A stretch of 64,000 nucleotides of DNA from Cyanophora paradoxa (taxonomy: Eukaryota; Glaucocystophyceae; Cyanophorales; Cyanophoraceae). Below the pieces are notes generated by a model, which worked only from the letters and a program-made list of their open reading frames with translations, searched no databases and was not told the origin of the DNA. The stretch is from positions 1 to 64,000 of the forward strand of contig QPMI01000644.1 of the NCBI GenBank assembly GCA_004431415.1, read 5' to 3'. Shown piece by piece: positions 22,201-32,400 of this stretch (position 1 is its first letter; the number at the start of each line of letters is the position of its first letter). Position numbers and translations under genes: made by a program.

Positions 22201-25200
22201 GCCCTCGGCGGCGGCGAGGTGGAGGACTGCGACGCAAATCAAGCGTCACAAACCAAGAAGCGCAATCGGTCGCTGCTGTTGATTCCCGACGCCGACGACG
22301 ACTTAGACGCCTCACCCACCTTATAACTAGACTAGTACTGTCGATCCCCGACGCCGACTTAGACGCCGACTAGACGCCTCACGCACCCGTGCGGTTGTCG
22401 TAGTCGCCGGCGTCGACGTTGAGGCCGCGCAGCACGAGCCGCTTCACCTCGTCCAGCTCGCCCTTGGAGGCCGCGTACGTCACCGCCCCCAGCGCTGCAG
22501 TACGGGCGAGCTAAGAAGAAGAACGGACATCGAACAGATATCATTCTAGCTACTTCCTTCTTATAGATTTATATATCGAACAGATATATAATATCAAGAA
22601 CGCGAGCCTTCTTCCTGGGAGGCCTCGAGCTGCTTCTCGAGGAGGTCCTTGACGCGGAGGTCGTCGGCATCCATCTCGTCCACCGCGAACGACGAGAAGG
22701 AGCCCCTGAAACGTTGAAATGTTGCGCGAAATGTGAGCCGAATGTGAGCCAGCGCAACGCGGAAATGACGGAATTCGTTTGGAGGCGCACGCGTCGTCGA
22801 TGCCGGCGGAGCGGGAGTCGATGTGGAAGCGGCGGAGGATGGTCGAGACGATCCTTCGGTCGTGCAAGGAATATTAATGCACACGACTACATTACAAGTC
22901 TAATTATAAGCGCACCGATCGTGCTGCTCGGGGTAGCTCCGCAGCAGCTCCTCGTAGTCGTCCTTGCCCAGCGAGAGCAGGTGCACGTTGTTCTTCGCGT
23001 GCGCCTATTGCCCGCGGACGATCGCGACGAGGCTGAAGGTCAGGATCTGTCCGAGAGCACAGCGCTATAGCTACTATAGCTATAACTGAGACGGACCGAG
23101 TCCCCGGCCCTCAGACCCCTCTAGATTTAGATCTAGCCCCGGCACCAGCGCCAGCCTAGGTCAGGGCGCGGACGAATTCGAAGCGCGGGGTCAGGCGTGA
23201 TATCTCCAGGGCAAGCCGAAGCGCCAGCCTAGCCGTGCCCTTGCGCTAGCCTTGCTGTCTCGGGGCGCGCGGCGCGGGGGCCCGGCCCCGGGCGCCGGGG
23301 CTCGCTCGCCTTGACGCGGTACGGCTGCTTGACCCCTGCAGCTGTGTCCCCCTCGCACTCCTCTAGATCTAGCCTCAGACCATATCTAGCCCCGACGCTA
23401 GCGCCAGCCCGCCGTTCCGGGGCGCGCGGGGTGCCCGGGCCCGGCGGAGCTGACGCTGGCGTTCGCCCCTCAGACCCTCATCAGAACCCTCTATGACCCT
23501 TTACATAGCGCGCGGGCCCGGCTCCGCGCCGGCCCCGGGGCTCGCGATCGCTTGCCTTGACGCGGTACGGCTGCTTGATGCCGACGAAGAAGGCGAGCTC
23601 TCCGACGACGCCGGCCGTCATCGTCCGCACCAGCTCGCCCCCGTGCCACAGCTCCACCTGCAATTCACGTCTAAGAAGAGAATAGCACGAAGACTGGCAG
23701 GGCAAGGCTAAGCACAGCTAGTTACAATATAAGCCGTGCTGAGATCTAGAGGCACAATTTATAATACAAGGCTAAGCACAGAGAGCTCGAGTAGCAGCTA
23801 TCAGATAACAATAATATAAGCACAGATCTCGACGATGCAAGGCTAAGAACGCGGCGCGCGCACCTCGCCCGACTTGATGAACATGAGCTCGCGCGCGCTG
23901 TCGTTCTCCCGCAGGATCTCGTCCCCGTGCAGGACTGAGAGCGGGGTATGTGTAAGGTGGGGAGGGGGGGGCGGGGGGACGGGTTGAGGTGGGCGGGGCG
24001 GGGCGGGATGGAGCGGCTCGGGATGCGTGAATGCGTAGGGCGGGGGCGGGTTGGGAGGGGGTAGGGGGGGGGGGCGGAGGGGGCGAGGGGCGCGGGTTGG
24101 GGAAGGGGGGAGGGGGGGGGCGGAGGGGGCGGAGGGTGGGGGGGGGGGGGGGGGGGGAGGTTCGGGTTGGGACGGGTTGGGTCGGGTCGGGAGGGGGCGG
24201 GCCGGGAGGGGGCGGCCCGGGAGGGCGCACTGTAGATGTGCTTGAGGTGGAGGCAGATGACGGAGATGAAGTGCTCCTCGCAGCCGTTGAAGATGTTCTT
24301 GTTGCCCCCCATCGTCGCCTGCGCGACCGCGATCGTGGGCGATGGCCGGCCGCGGGGCCGGGCGAGGCTCAAAGTGGGAGAAGGCATGAAATGGACTCTA
24401 CAGCTCTAGCGGAGTCCGTGGACTGTACAGCTTAGACGGACAAGACGGAAAAGGTTCCGAATTGGAAATTTGAAAGCGCGAAAGCTGCGGGCGGACCTGG
24501 GCGATGACGGACATGTAGAGGTAGGAGGCGACGGCGATGCGCAGGTTCTCGGGGTACGACTCCAGGAAGCCCCCCGCGCTCTCGCTCGACGCCACCTGGG
24601 CCTGCCGGCGCGCGCGCGCGCACGATGAGCCCGGGCCCGAGGGGATTCGAAGAGACCAAGCTTAGCTCAAGAAGGCAGCTTTAATATAAGAAGAAGCTCA
24701 ACGAGACATGAATATACATAATCAAGAGGGAAGCCAAAGGCCTAGGGAGCAAGACTGAGAACGATTAGAAGACTAATCAATCCATATAGATGAAACCGAT
24801 CCAAATATCGAGAATCGAAGCTTTAGGGCGGACTCAACCAAATAAATAAGCGAACGGGTTCGGACCTGGAGCTTGAAGTAGGAGCGGAGCTGGGCGCAGA
24901 GGTCGGGCGAGAGGGAGCGCATCTGCATCGATCCCGAATTAGTTCGATCCCGAATTGGAGCGCTCGGGCGGGAGGGGGCGCAGGGGCCGGGCGGGGGGCC
25001 TAGGGGGCAGGGGCGCTAGAAGCCACTCCCTCTAAACTCTAACCCTAGACCCTCGCCTCCGCAAAAATTCGTTCGATCCCGAAAAGTTCGTTCGATCCCG
25101 AAGGCGGCGGGCGGGCGGGAGGGGGCGCGCCTGCATGTAGCGCTCGAGCGCGTGCATCTTGTCCCGGTACACCTGCGCCTTCGGGTCCTGCGGCCGCGCC

Positions 25201-28200
25201 CCTTACAGTTAATGCAGACGCGCCCACATATGGTTCGAGACTTCACCTAGACTTCACGCGCTCCAAGTATATTTAGATGTGGATCTAATATAAGAAAAGA
25301 CTTATTGAACGTTTGAGACTTATTTTAGAGGCCGCGCCCCCGGTCGCGCCCCCGGGTTAACATTCAGACGCGCCCCAAGTTTGAGACTTATTGTGTTTAG
25401 ACGTGCTCCGTTCCGAGACGCGTTCCGAAGGGGGCGGGGGGATCCCGGAGGGGGGGTGGGGGACTAATTAAGCTGATTCAGACGCGCCCCCCCCCCCCCG
25501 GGAAGAGGGGGGGCGGAGTGGGGGGTATATCTAAATGTGGATATAGATATGGACGGGTAGGGGAGGGGGAGGGCGGAAAGGGGCAGGGAAGGGGGGGGGG
25601 GGAGGGGTGGGGGGGGGGGGAGGGGGGGGGGCGGGGCGGGCCTTGACGATGAGGTAGGACATGACGATGGTGATGACGTACGACTGGAGCAGCATCGCCA
25701 CGAACATGACCTTCCGGGCCGAGTCGGTTCGGGATCGAACGAATTCGGGATCGACCGTCAGCCAGGGCCTTTAATTTAGAGGACGAGGCGGCGCCCAGGG
25801 CGCACGAAGATGCAGAAGATGACTTCGGGGTACGTGGCCGGGATCCAGTCCATGTACCCCAGGGACGAGACGCCGTTGAAGCCCCAGAGGAGCGAGCGGA
25901 GGTAGAGGTCAAAGGTGTTCGCCGTCGCCCGCGCGAAGTTCGGCTCCACGCCGTCCGTCTCGTACTGCACCTGCGGGTCGGTTCGGGATCGAACGAATTA
26001 GTTCGGGATCGAACAAATTAGTTCGGGATCGATCGCACCAGCCACGAGCGCGGGTCGAAGAGCTCCAGCCGCACGATCAGGTACCACAGGCACCCGACCC
26101 CTGCGAACGTTAACCAAATCATTCCGTCAGTGTGTTAACCAAAGCTTATATATGACTCGAGCTTATATACTGTAAACCAAAGGTGCTTACAGTGGCCGGA
26201 GCCGAGGATAATGAGGATGAACTTGAGCATCTCGGGCTTGCGCACGTCCACGTGGTAGTCCTGCTCCCGCGCTGCGAGATGACGCGAGATTCGAATCCGA
26301 ATCGGAGGCGGAGCGTCGGCGAAGGCCTAAGAGGAGCGGGGCCGTGTGCGATCCTTTATGTATAATTAATACGAATCGAACGCGGCCGGGGCGAAATAAG
26401 CGGAATCTTTAGTACTCGAAGCTTAAGCTGATCTAGATCTTTAGTGCTTAAGCTTCGAGTACTAAAGATTACCGCTTATGGCTTAAAGCGCTTCCGCCCG
26501 AGGCTTCGTGGCTTACTTAAAGCAAGATAAAGAAGCTTTGATGAGGAGAGCTGCTTTAAGCCACGAAGCCTCGGGCGGAGGCGGAGGCTGAGGCGGAGGT
26601 GGATGCGGAGGCGCGGGCGGGACGGGGCGCACTTCGGAAGAAGGCGAAGAGCTCGCCCAGGCGGGCGAACGAGGGGAGCTGCGCGGCGCCGCGGACGATC
26701 CAGCCCGTGCCGAGGCCGCACGCGATCCTGCAGGTGAGACAGGTTTGACGTCAGAAATTAAATTGAAGGCAGCGGAGAGCGCCAGGCGAGCCCGCGCGCG
26801 GCCCTCCCCTCTACCAGGCGGGCGGGTGGGCGGGCGGGTGGGCGGTGTCCCCCTCTCCGCGCCCCCTCTATGATCTAGCAGACGGACCAGTAGATGAACT
26901 CGGTGCAGAGTAGCTTGACGAAGGTGCGGCGGCGGTATTGCCGCCACAGCCGCGCAGCGATCCGCCTCCGGCTCTGCGCGCACGCGAGGTTGAGGTTAAC
27001 GTTCAGGTTCGAAGGCCGGAGGTTTGGGTTTGGGTCAGAGAAGCCAGGGGGAGCGGCGAGGCAGCGGACAGCCCGAAGGCGTCCGATCTAGATCTAGAGT
27101 GCGGCGCACGCTAGAGGGGGCGATATGTTTTCGTCTGATATTTAATTATAACACGGACCGGTAGGCCGAGTCTCTAGATCTAGATCTAGACTGAAACTTT
27201 CATCTGATTATATTCTAAAACGGACCTGCTCGAGGTAGCCGTCGGCCTCTATAAACGCGACGTTGATCTAGACTAATTATAATAGAATCTAGATCTAGAC
27301 CTATAGGATTTAGACCAAAACTTCATCTAATTATATTCTATCTAGATCTGAAACGGACCTGCTCGAGGTATCCGTCGGCCTCGATGAACGCGACGTTGAT
27401 CTAGACTAATTATAATAGAATCTAGATCTAGACCTATAGGATTTAGACCAAAACTTCATCTAATTATATTCTATCTAGATCTGAAACGGACCTGCTCGAG
27501 GTATCCGTCGGCCTCGATGAACGCGACGTTGAAGTCGAGGACGAGGTCCAGGAGGAAGACGCCGTCGACGAGGACGTCCAGGATGCCCAGCCCGCCGAAG
27601 GCGAACCTGAATCACATCAGATCAGATCAGATCAGAGATCAGATCAGGACCTATATATAGGATCGGACGTTGATATAGGCTTATAGGTTCTAGATCTAGA
27701 TCTGTACGTAGGCTATAGGCTATAGGCTATAGCTACTCATAGGTTCTAGATCTAGACGCCCAGGCCCCCGACCCGAAGTAGAAGGCTACCTACTAATATA
27801 ATAGGTTCTAGATCTAGACGCCCAGGCCCCCGACCCGAAGTAGAAGGCGTACGACTCGTCCGCGAAGGCGATGCGGAAGGGGAGGGCGAAGAAGGCGTAC
27901 ACCAGCGCCGCCACGATCACCTGAGGCTCGGATCAGAGTCATCTGAGCGGAGTGATCTGAGCGGATCTGAGCGCACGTAGCCCCAGTAGACGAGGACTCT
28001 GGAGTTGGGGTGGAAGACCGGGACCCAGTTCGGCCGATCCGTCACCTGCCGCCCGCGGCCGGCGCCCGCTGGTGAGGCGCGGCCCGTGGCGGCGGTGGCG
28101 GCGCGCGATCACACGCGCACCGGCGCAGCAACATACTAATCCCTTCTCTTCTGGAGGATAATAGAGACGCATTTGCTCTTTAAAGTATTCTTCGTGGATT

Positions 28201-29053
28201 ATAACCCCATCGTTAAATTCCTTTTGTATCTTAGCCCATTGACAATAAATCTCATAAAATTCTTTTTGACTAATATAATCCCCTGGACTAAATTTTATAT
28301 ATGGTCTCATTCATAAAAGCATTAAAAGATACATCCATAATCATCGCGGTGGCGGCGCGCGATCGCACGCGCACCGGCGCGGCGGCGAAGGCGATGCGGC
28401 GGCGCGAGGCGCTGCGCTCCCCGCTGCCCTTCTTCGCCTTGTCCTTCGATGCCGCCCGCTCCAGCGCCAGGCTCCTGCGCGTGCGCCGGCGCGCGCGCGC
28501 GCGCAGGTCAGAGCGTGGCGGGGCGGCAGCGCTAGCCGGGCGCCGGCGGGGCGGCGGCGGGGCGCGCGGGGCGGGGCGGAGCGCACGCGAGCTGTACGCT
28601 CACGGCGCTGCCGTTGCGCAGGCTGCCCCCGCGGATGGAGGAGCCGGCGTCCGAGCCGCGCCGGTCCATCATGTTAAGCGCCCCGGCCCTGATCGAGCCG
28701 TCCGCCGCCACGAACGTGATCCCGCTCCGGATCGAGGGCTCGTCCATCTCGCCCCCCGCGACGCTCCCGTTCGCCGCGTTGATGGCCGCCAGGCGCGCCT
28801 GCTCACGATCGATCGACATCAGCGGGGGGCACCAGAGGGCCGCGCGGCCCGGCGCCCGCGCTCGTGCGCGCGCGCGCGCGCTCGCCTTGATCGCGGATGG
28901 CGAGAGCGTGCCCGACTCTCCCGCCGTTCTTGTCGTGCCCAGCGTGCTCGCGGACTCGGTCCGCTGCACCATGGCCATCGGCACGTACTTGTCGCTCGTG
29001 CTGGCCGCCGCGCCCACGCCGAACTTCGCGGCCACCTTCTTCCAGCCCGACAT
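19300..29053 (-). CDS. CNBD voltage-gated-type K+ channel with nine ankyrin repeats
   Basis: Plant AKT/EAG-like architecture in some 30 exons. N-terminus MSGWKKVAAKFGVGAAAS at 29053. The S1 approach is TDRPNWVPVFHPNSRVLVYW (about 28040), then S1, S2 with DVLVDGVFLLDLVLDFN (27500-27608), S3/S4 (26640-26975), S5 with MLKFILIILGSGHWVGCLWY, pore SSLGYMDWIPATYPEVIF (25810-25900) and S6 VMFVAMLLQSYVITIVMSYL. A C-linker and cyclic-nucleotide-binding domain follow (SGEVELWHGGELVRTM, GELAFFVGIKQPYRVKA; 22935-23936). Next come nine ankyrin repeats in three matching triplets (about 20250-22530) and a coiled-coil tail (19700-20050). The selectivity filter is GYMD, not GYGD, and S4 lacks regular arginines. 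Plasma-membrane cation channel is the expected role. The last exon near 19300-19375 (GACGCGATGGAGG onward) and the stop codon are uncertain. Several introns use GC donors. Confidence 0.9.
20513..20625 (-). repeat. Echo of an ankyrin exon start flanking TTCGGGATCGAAC units
   Basis: The start of the exon encoding ASEGQLEVVEELL (about 20514-20532) is repeated at 20608-20625. Between the copies are four units of TTCGGGATCGAACGAATTAG or close variants. In gene orientation this is an acceptor-side echo. Confidence 0.8.
20535..26033 (-). repeat. Dispersed TTCGGGATCGAACGAATTAG units in channel introns
   Basis: The about 20-bp unit occurs as short arrays at 20535-20605, 20874-20925, 24932-24957 (opposite orientation), 25069-25100 (opposite orientation), 25726-25755 and 25978-26033. 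All lie within introns of the K+ channel gene, close to exon edges. I did not find it in the other genes. Its core TTCG...CGAA is an inverted repeat. Confidence 0.8.
23297..23578 (-). repeat. Echo of the CNBD exon end plus GC donor
   Basis: The exon end encoding KQPYRVK and the following GCAAGC donor (plus strand 23549-23578) has a copy at 23305-23332 followed by GCGAGC. Flanking sequences around GGCCCCGGGCGCCGGGG and CTAGCCCC.ACGCTAGCGCCAGCC are also repeated. The duplicated unit is therefore roughly 245 bp. Confidence 0.8.
27220..27530 (-). repeat. Three 133-bp copies of the S2 exon end plus donor
   Basis: The end of the S2 exon (encoding NVAFIEADGYLEQ) and its GTCCG donor begin at 27492 on the plus strand. 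Copies begin at 27359 and 27226, giving an exact 133-bp period. The copy at 27359 is almost perfect; the one at 27226 has several substitutions. Each unit includes AT-rich intron sequence with AGATCTAGA motifs. Confidence 0.95.
27742..27848 (-). repeat. Two copies of the S1 exon end plus donor
   Basis: A 45-nt run containing the exon end for FYFGSGAW and its GTCTAG donor occurs at 27804-27848 (true junction) and identically at 27742-27786, a 62-bp offset. Confidence 0.95.
28092..28380. mobile_element. 219-bp AT-rich insertion between 35-bp direct repeats at a splice donor
   Basis: A 35-nt GC-rich sequence at 28092-28126 recurs at 28346-28380 with one mismatch. Between them lies strikingly AT-rich DNA (28127-28345), unlike anything else nearby. 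On the minus strand the insert carries a reading frame of about 55 sense codons (MRPYIKFSPGDYISQKEF at 28301, later EEYFKEQMRLYYPPEEKG). Its codon use is AT-ending and quite unlike the host genes. The repeat contains the GTGCGCGTG donor of a channel-gene intron, so both copies look like splice donors. This resembles an insertion with target-site duplication of a fragment from an AT-rich genome (viral or organellar). The source is unidentified and the coding fragment is incomplete at both ends. Confidence 0.8.
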
Positions 29054-29462
29054 TTCTGCTTCTCTAATACTTGCAGGCAGGTTGCGGCCGATTCGCGCTT
29101 AGCTACGTGCTGCGCAGCATGCGGCTGCTCACTAGTACTGCACGATCAGGCAAGCGTCGGCTTCACCACAGATGCGCGGCAGGCTGCGGCAGATTGCCCA
29201 AACGCCACCTCCCTCACCGCTTGCGGCGCAAGATGCTGGCGCCGGCAGGCGCGGGTGCGCTGCAGCCGCACGGCCCCATCATGAAACCGTTCCCCGAGCT
29301 CTGATGCTGCTCAAACCGGCTCACAGCGAGCTCCAGAGCGCTGCGGCGCCCGTTGCGGTGCTCCGGCCGACACGCTGCAGAGGGCGCCCCTAGACCGCTT
29401 CCTGCGTACCCCACGCACACCGCACGGCGTACCCCGCCGGCTCCGCTCAGGAGAGCAGCAGG
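29054..29462. promoter_or_regulatory. Shared promoter region of channel and trehalose synthase genes
   Basis: A gap of 409 bases separates the two divergent start codons. It contains two related stretches, GGCAGGTTGCGGCCGATT at 29076 and GGCAGGCTGCGGCAGATTG at 29176, and no supported coding sequence. Shared regulation is inferred from position only. Confidence 0.45.
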
Positions 29463-32400
29463 ATGGACCAGGACCAGCTGCAAAAGTCGCCGTCGCTCCG
29501 TGGGATCGAGCACTCGGTCGACCCGTACGAGGCGACGCTGGAGCGCACCGAGTCGCGGCGCAGCGTCAGCAGCAGCGCGGGCTTGATGAGCCCGCCGCGC
29601 ACTCCACGCAGGGGCAGCATCGTTCCTGTGGGCCAGGGCGCGCTCGCGCACGAGGGGATCGAGAAGAACGTCGTCCGACAGAAGCCATGGTGCTCTCCTG
29701 TGCTGCGAACCCTCGTGCGCGCGCCCCTGACTCCGCATTCCGATCGCAGGTACAAGGAGGTGTGCGAATTGCGCCCGCCGCTTCTAGCGCAGCGCGCGGC
29801 TCTCTAGCGCCTTCCGTGTGCAGGCGTTGCGCGCGCCCGAGCTTCCACGCTGATCTTCGAATCCCGCGCGCTTCTGCGCTTCGTTCACTCTCCAGGCGGT
29901 ATTCTACGAGGTCTACACGCGGGCATTCTGCGACTCGAACGCGGACGGGCACGGCGACATCGCGGGCATCACCTCGAAGCTTGACGTACGTATACGTTCG
30001 CCGCCGCGCGCGCCCCGCATCCTCTCGCGAGCCTGACCCGTTCGAATTCTCCCCCGCAGTACCTTGCCTCCCTCGTGCATTCCCCGCGCTGGCCATCGCT
30101 TGAATTTTGAATTTTGAACGCCGACCTCCTCAGGGCGTGGACTGCATCTGGCTGCTCCCCATCCACCCCTCGCCGCTGAAGGACGACGGCTACGACGGTG
30201 CGCGCGCGCGCATGCGCGGCTCTATATTCCCGCGCGGGGCTCGCCGATCCGGTCTGATCGACCCGGGCCGCAAGTGGCGGACTTCCGAGGCGTCCACCAG
30301 AACTACGGTGACGTGAACGACTTTCGGGCGAGCCGCCCCGCCCCGCCCCGCCCCGCCCCGCCCCGCACCGGACCCGCGCGCGGGTCCCGCTGCGCCTTCG
30401 CCGCCTCCTTCCGTCGCCGCCGCCGAGCCGCCGCCGCAGGTGCTCATCGACGCCGTCCACGAGCGCCACATGCGCATCGTAAGCTCTTCAAGACTTCTTA
30501 TTATAAGCCTTTTACGCCTGACGCTGGCCGCGCCTCAGATCATGGACTTCGTGCGCTCTGCGCGCGCGGCGGCCGCGGGCGACGCGGCTCTGCAGCTGTC
30601 CTCGGCCCGCGCCCGGCCGGAGCCGAGAGAGCGCGGGCGCGCGCGCAGATCCCGAACCACACGTCGGACCAGCACTTCTGGTTCCAGGAGGCGCGCAAGG
30701 GGCCCGAGAACCCCTACCACGACTACTACGGTCCGCCCCGCCCCGCCCCGACCCGCGCCGCGCCGCCCCGCGCCGCCCGTTCCGTTCTGATTCCCGTGTC
30801 GCCAGTGTGGAGCGACAGCCCCGTGCGAGCCTTCCATATAAGCATTTAAGCCTTTGAGTATAAGCAAGCCTTCTAAGAGCCGTGCTAGCCGCCGCGGGAC
30901 TCGGCCCGCCCGCGCCCCGACCCGGACGGCGGGGCACGCAGGACAAGTACAAGGGCGTGCGGATCATCTTCACGGACACCAACACCTCCAACTGGGTGCG
31001 TCGTCCGAACCTTTAAGCCTTTAAGCCTTTAAGCCTTTAAGCCTTTAAGCCTTCAAGCCTTATAAGCCTTTAAGCCTTATAAGCCTTTAAGCCTTATAAG
31101 CCTTTAAGCCTTTGAGCCTTTAAGCCTTTGAGCCTTTGAGGACTTCCCTAATATAAGCCTCTTAAGCCTCCAACTGGGTCCGTCGTCCGTTGCCCCCGGC
31201 CCCGGCCCCGGCCCCGGCCCCGCCCCCGGCCCCGCCCCCGGCCCCGGCCCCGGCTTTGACCGTCGGCCGCCTCGCCGCATCTCCGCCGGCCGCCGGCCGC
31301 AGACGTCCGACCGAGGGCTTTAGAAGGCGGGCTTAAAAAGAAGAATCATTGATTTAGACGCGCTCCAAGATACGCCTCCGCCCCCGCCCCCGCCCCCGCC
31401 CCCGCCCCCGCCTCCGCCTCCGCCTCCGCCTCCGCTGACCGCCGGCCGCCGGCCGCAGACGTTCGACCCGATGGCGGGGAAGTACTACTGGCACCGCTTC
31501 TTCAACTCCCAGCCGGACCTCAAGCGCGCCCGCCCGCCCCCAGATTAGATTCACATATCAAGATCCCTGAATTTCCCGCCTTGGCTAGAGCTAGAGGGCA
31601 AGCCCCGCCCGGGCTAGAGCGCGAGCCTCCCGTCGCTTCCCTTCTTGATCGATCCCGTCTCTCACTCGCGCTCCCCGCCCGAAGCTTTAGGCCCTTTAGG
31701 AGAGCGAGCTTTTGGCCCGAAATCGATCGATCCCGCCTCTCACTCGCGTTCCTCGCCCCGCGTCCGCCTCGCGCAGCTTCGACAACCCGGCGGTGCAGGT
31801 CCGTCTCGAGCTTGCCTAGATTCCTCGAGCTTGTCCAGTACCATACCTAGCTCGCCAGAGCTTGCCTGCCTAGCTCCTCGCCTTGACCGGCCCGCCCCGG
31901 GCGGCCATAGTGACCGGTCTCGCCCCTAGCTCCTCGCCCTGACCGGCCCCGGGCGGCGCAGGACGAGATCCTGAACATCATGGCCTACTGGCTCGACATG
32001 GGCATCGACGGCTTCCGCGTCGACGCCGTACCCTACCTATGCCCCCCCCCCCCCCCCCCTCTCCTCGTTCTCCCCCCTTCTCCCCCCCTAGATAAGAAAG
32101 AAACCCTTACCTCATCCCTACCTCCCCCTCTCACCCCCCTTCACCCCCCCCCCCCCCCCCCCCCCCGCGCGCGCGCCTGCCTGGGACCCCCGGACCCCGC
32201 CTTACCTCAGCCTGCCTCGCCCCTCCCGGCCCCGCCCGGCCGCCCGGCCCGCCCCGCCCGGCTCCTCGCCTGGGCCTCGTCCTTTGACTCCGGCTCCGGC
32301 TCACGCCGCCGGCTTCGCGCAGTCGAGCGGGAGGGCACCAGCTGCGAGAACCTCCCGAGACGTCCGTATCCCCCCTTCCTCCCCCCTCTTGAGCTTCGGC

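Noticed and set aside
26285-26310. AGATTCGAATCC as a tRNA T-arm
   Set aside because: No matching acceptor stem, D-arm or anticodon arm lies at the required distance on either strand; the place is within a channel intron.
28137-28310. The AT-rich insert as a real exon of the K+ channel
   Set aside because: The insert's frame meets stops where it would have to join the channel frame, its codon use is alien, and the channel motif TDRPNWVPVF begins at a normal acceptor after the second repeat copy.
31010-31140. TTTAAGCC repeat as a CRISPR array
   Set aside because: Units are contiguous 8-10-bp simple repeats with no spacers, inside a spliced eukaryotic intron.
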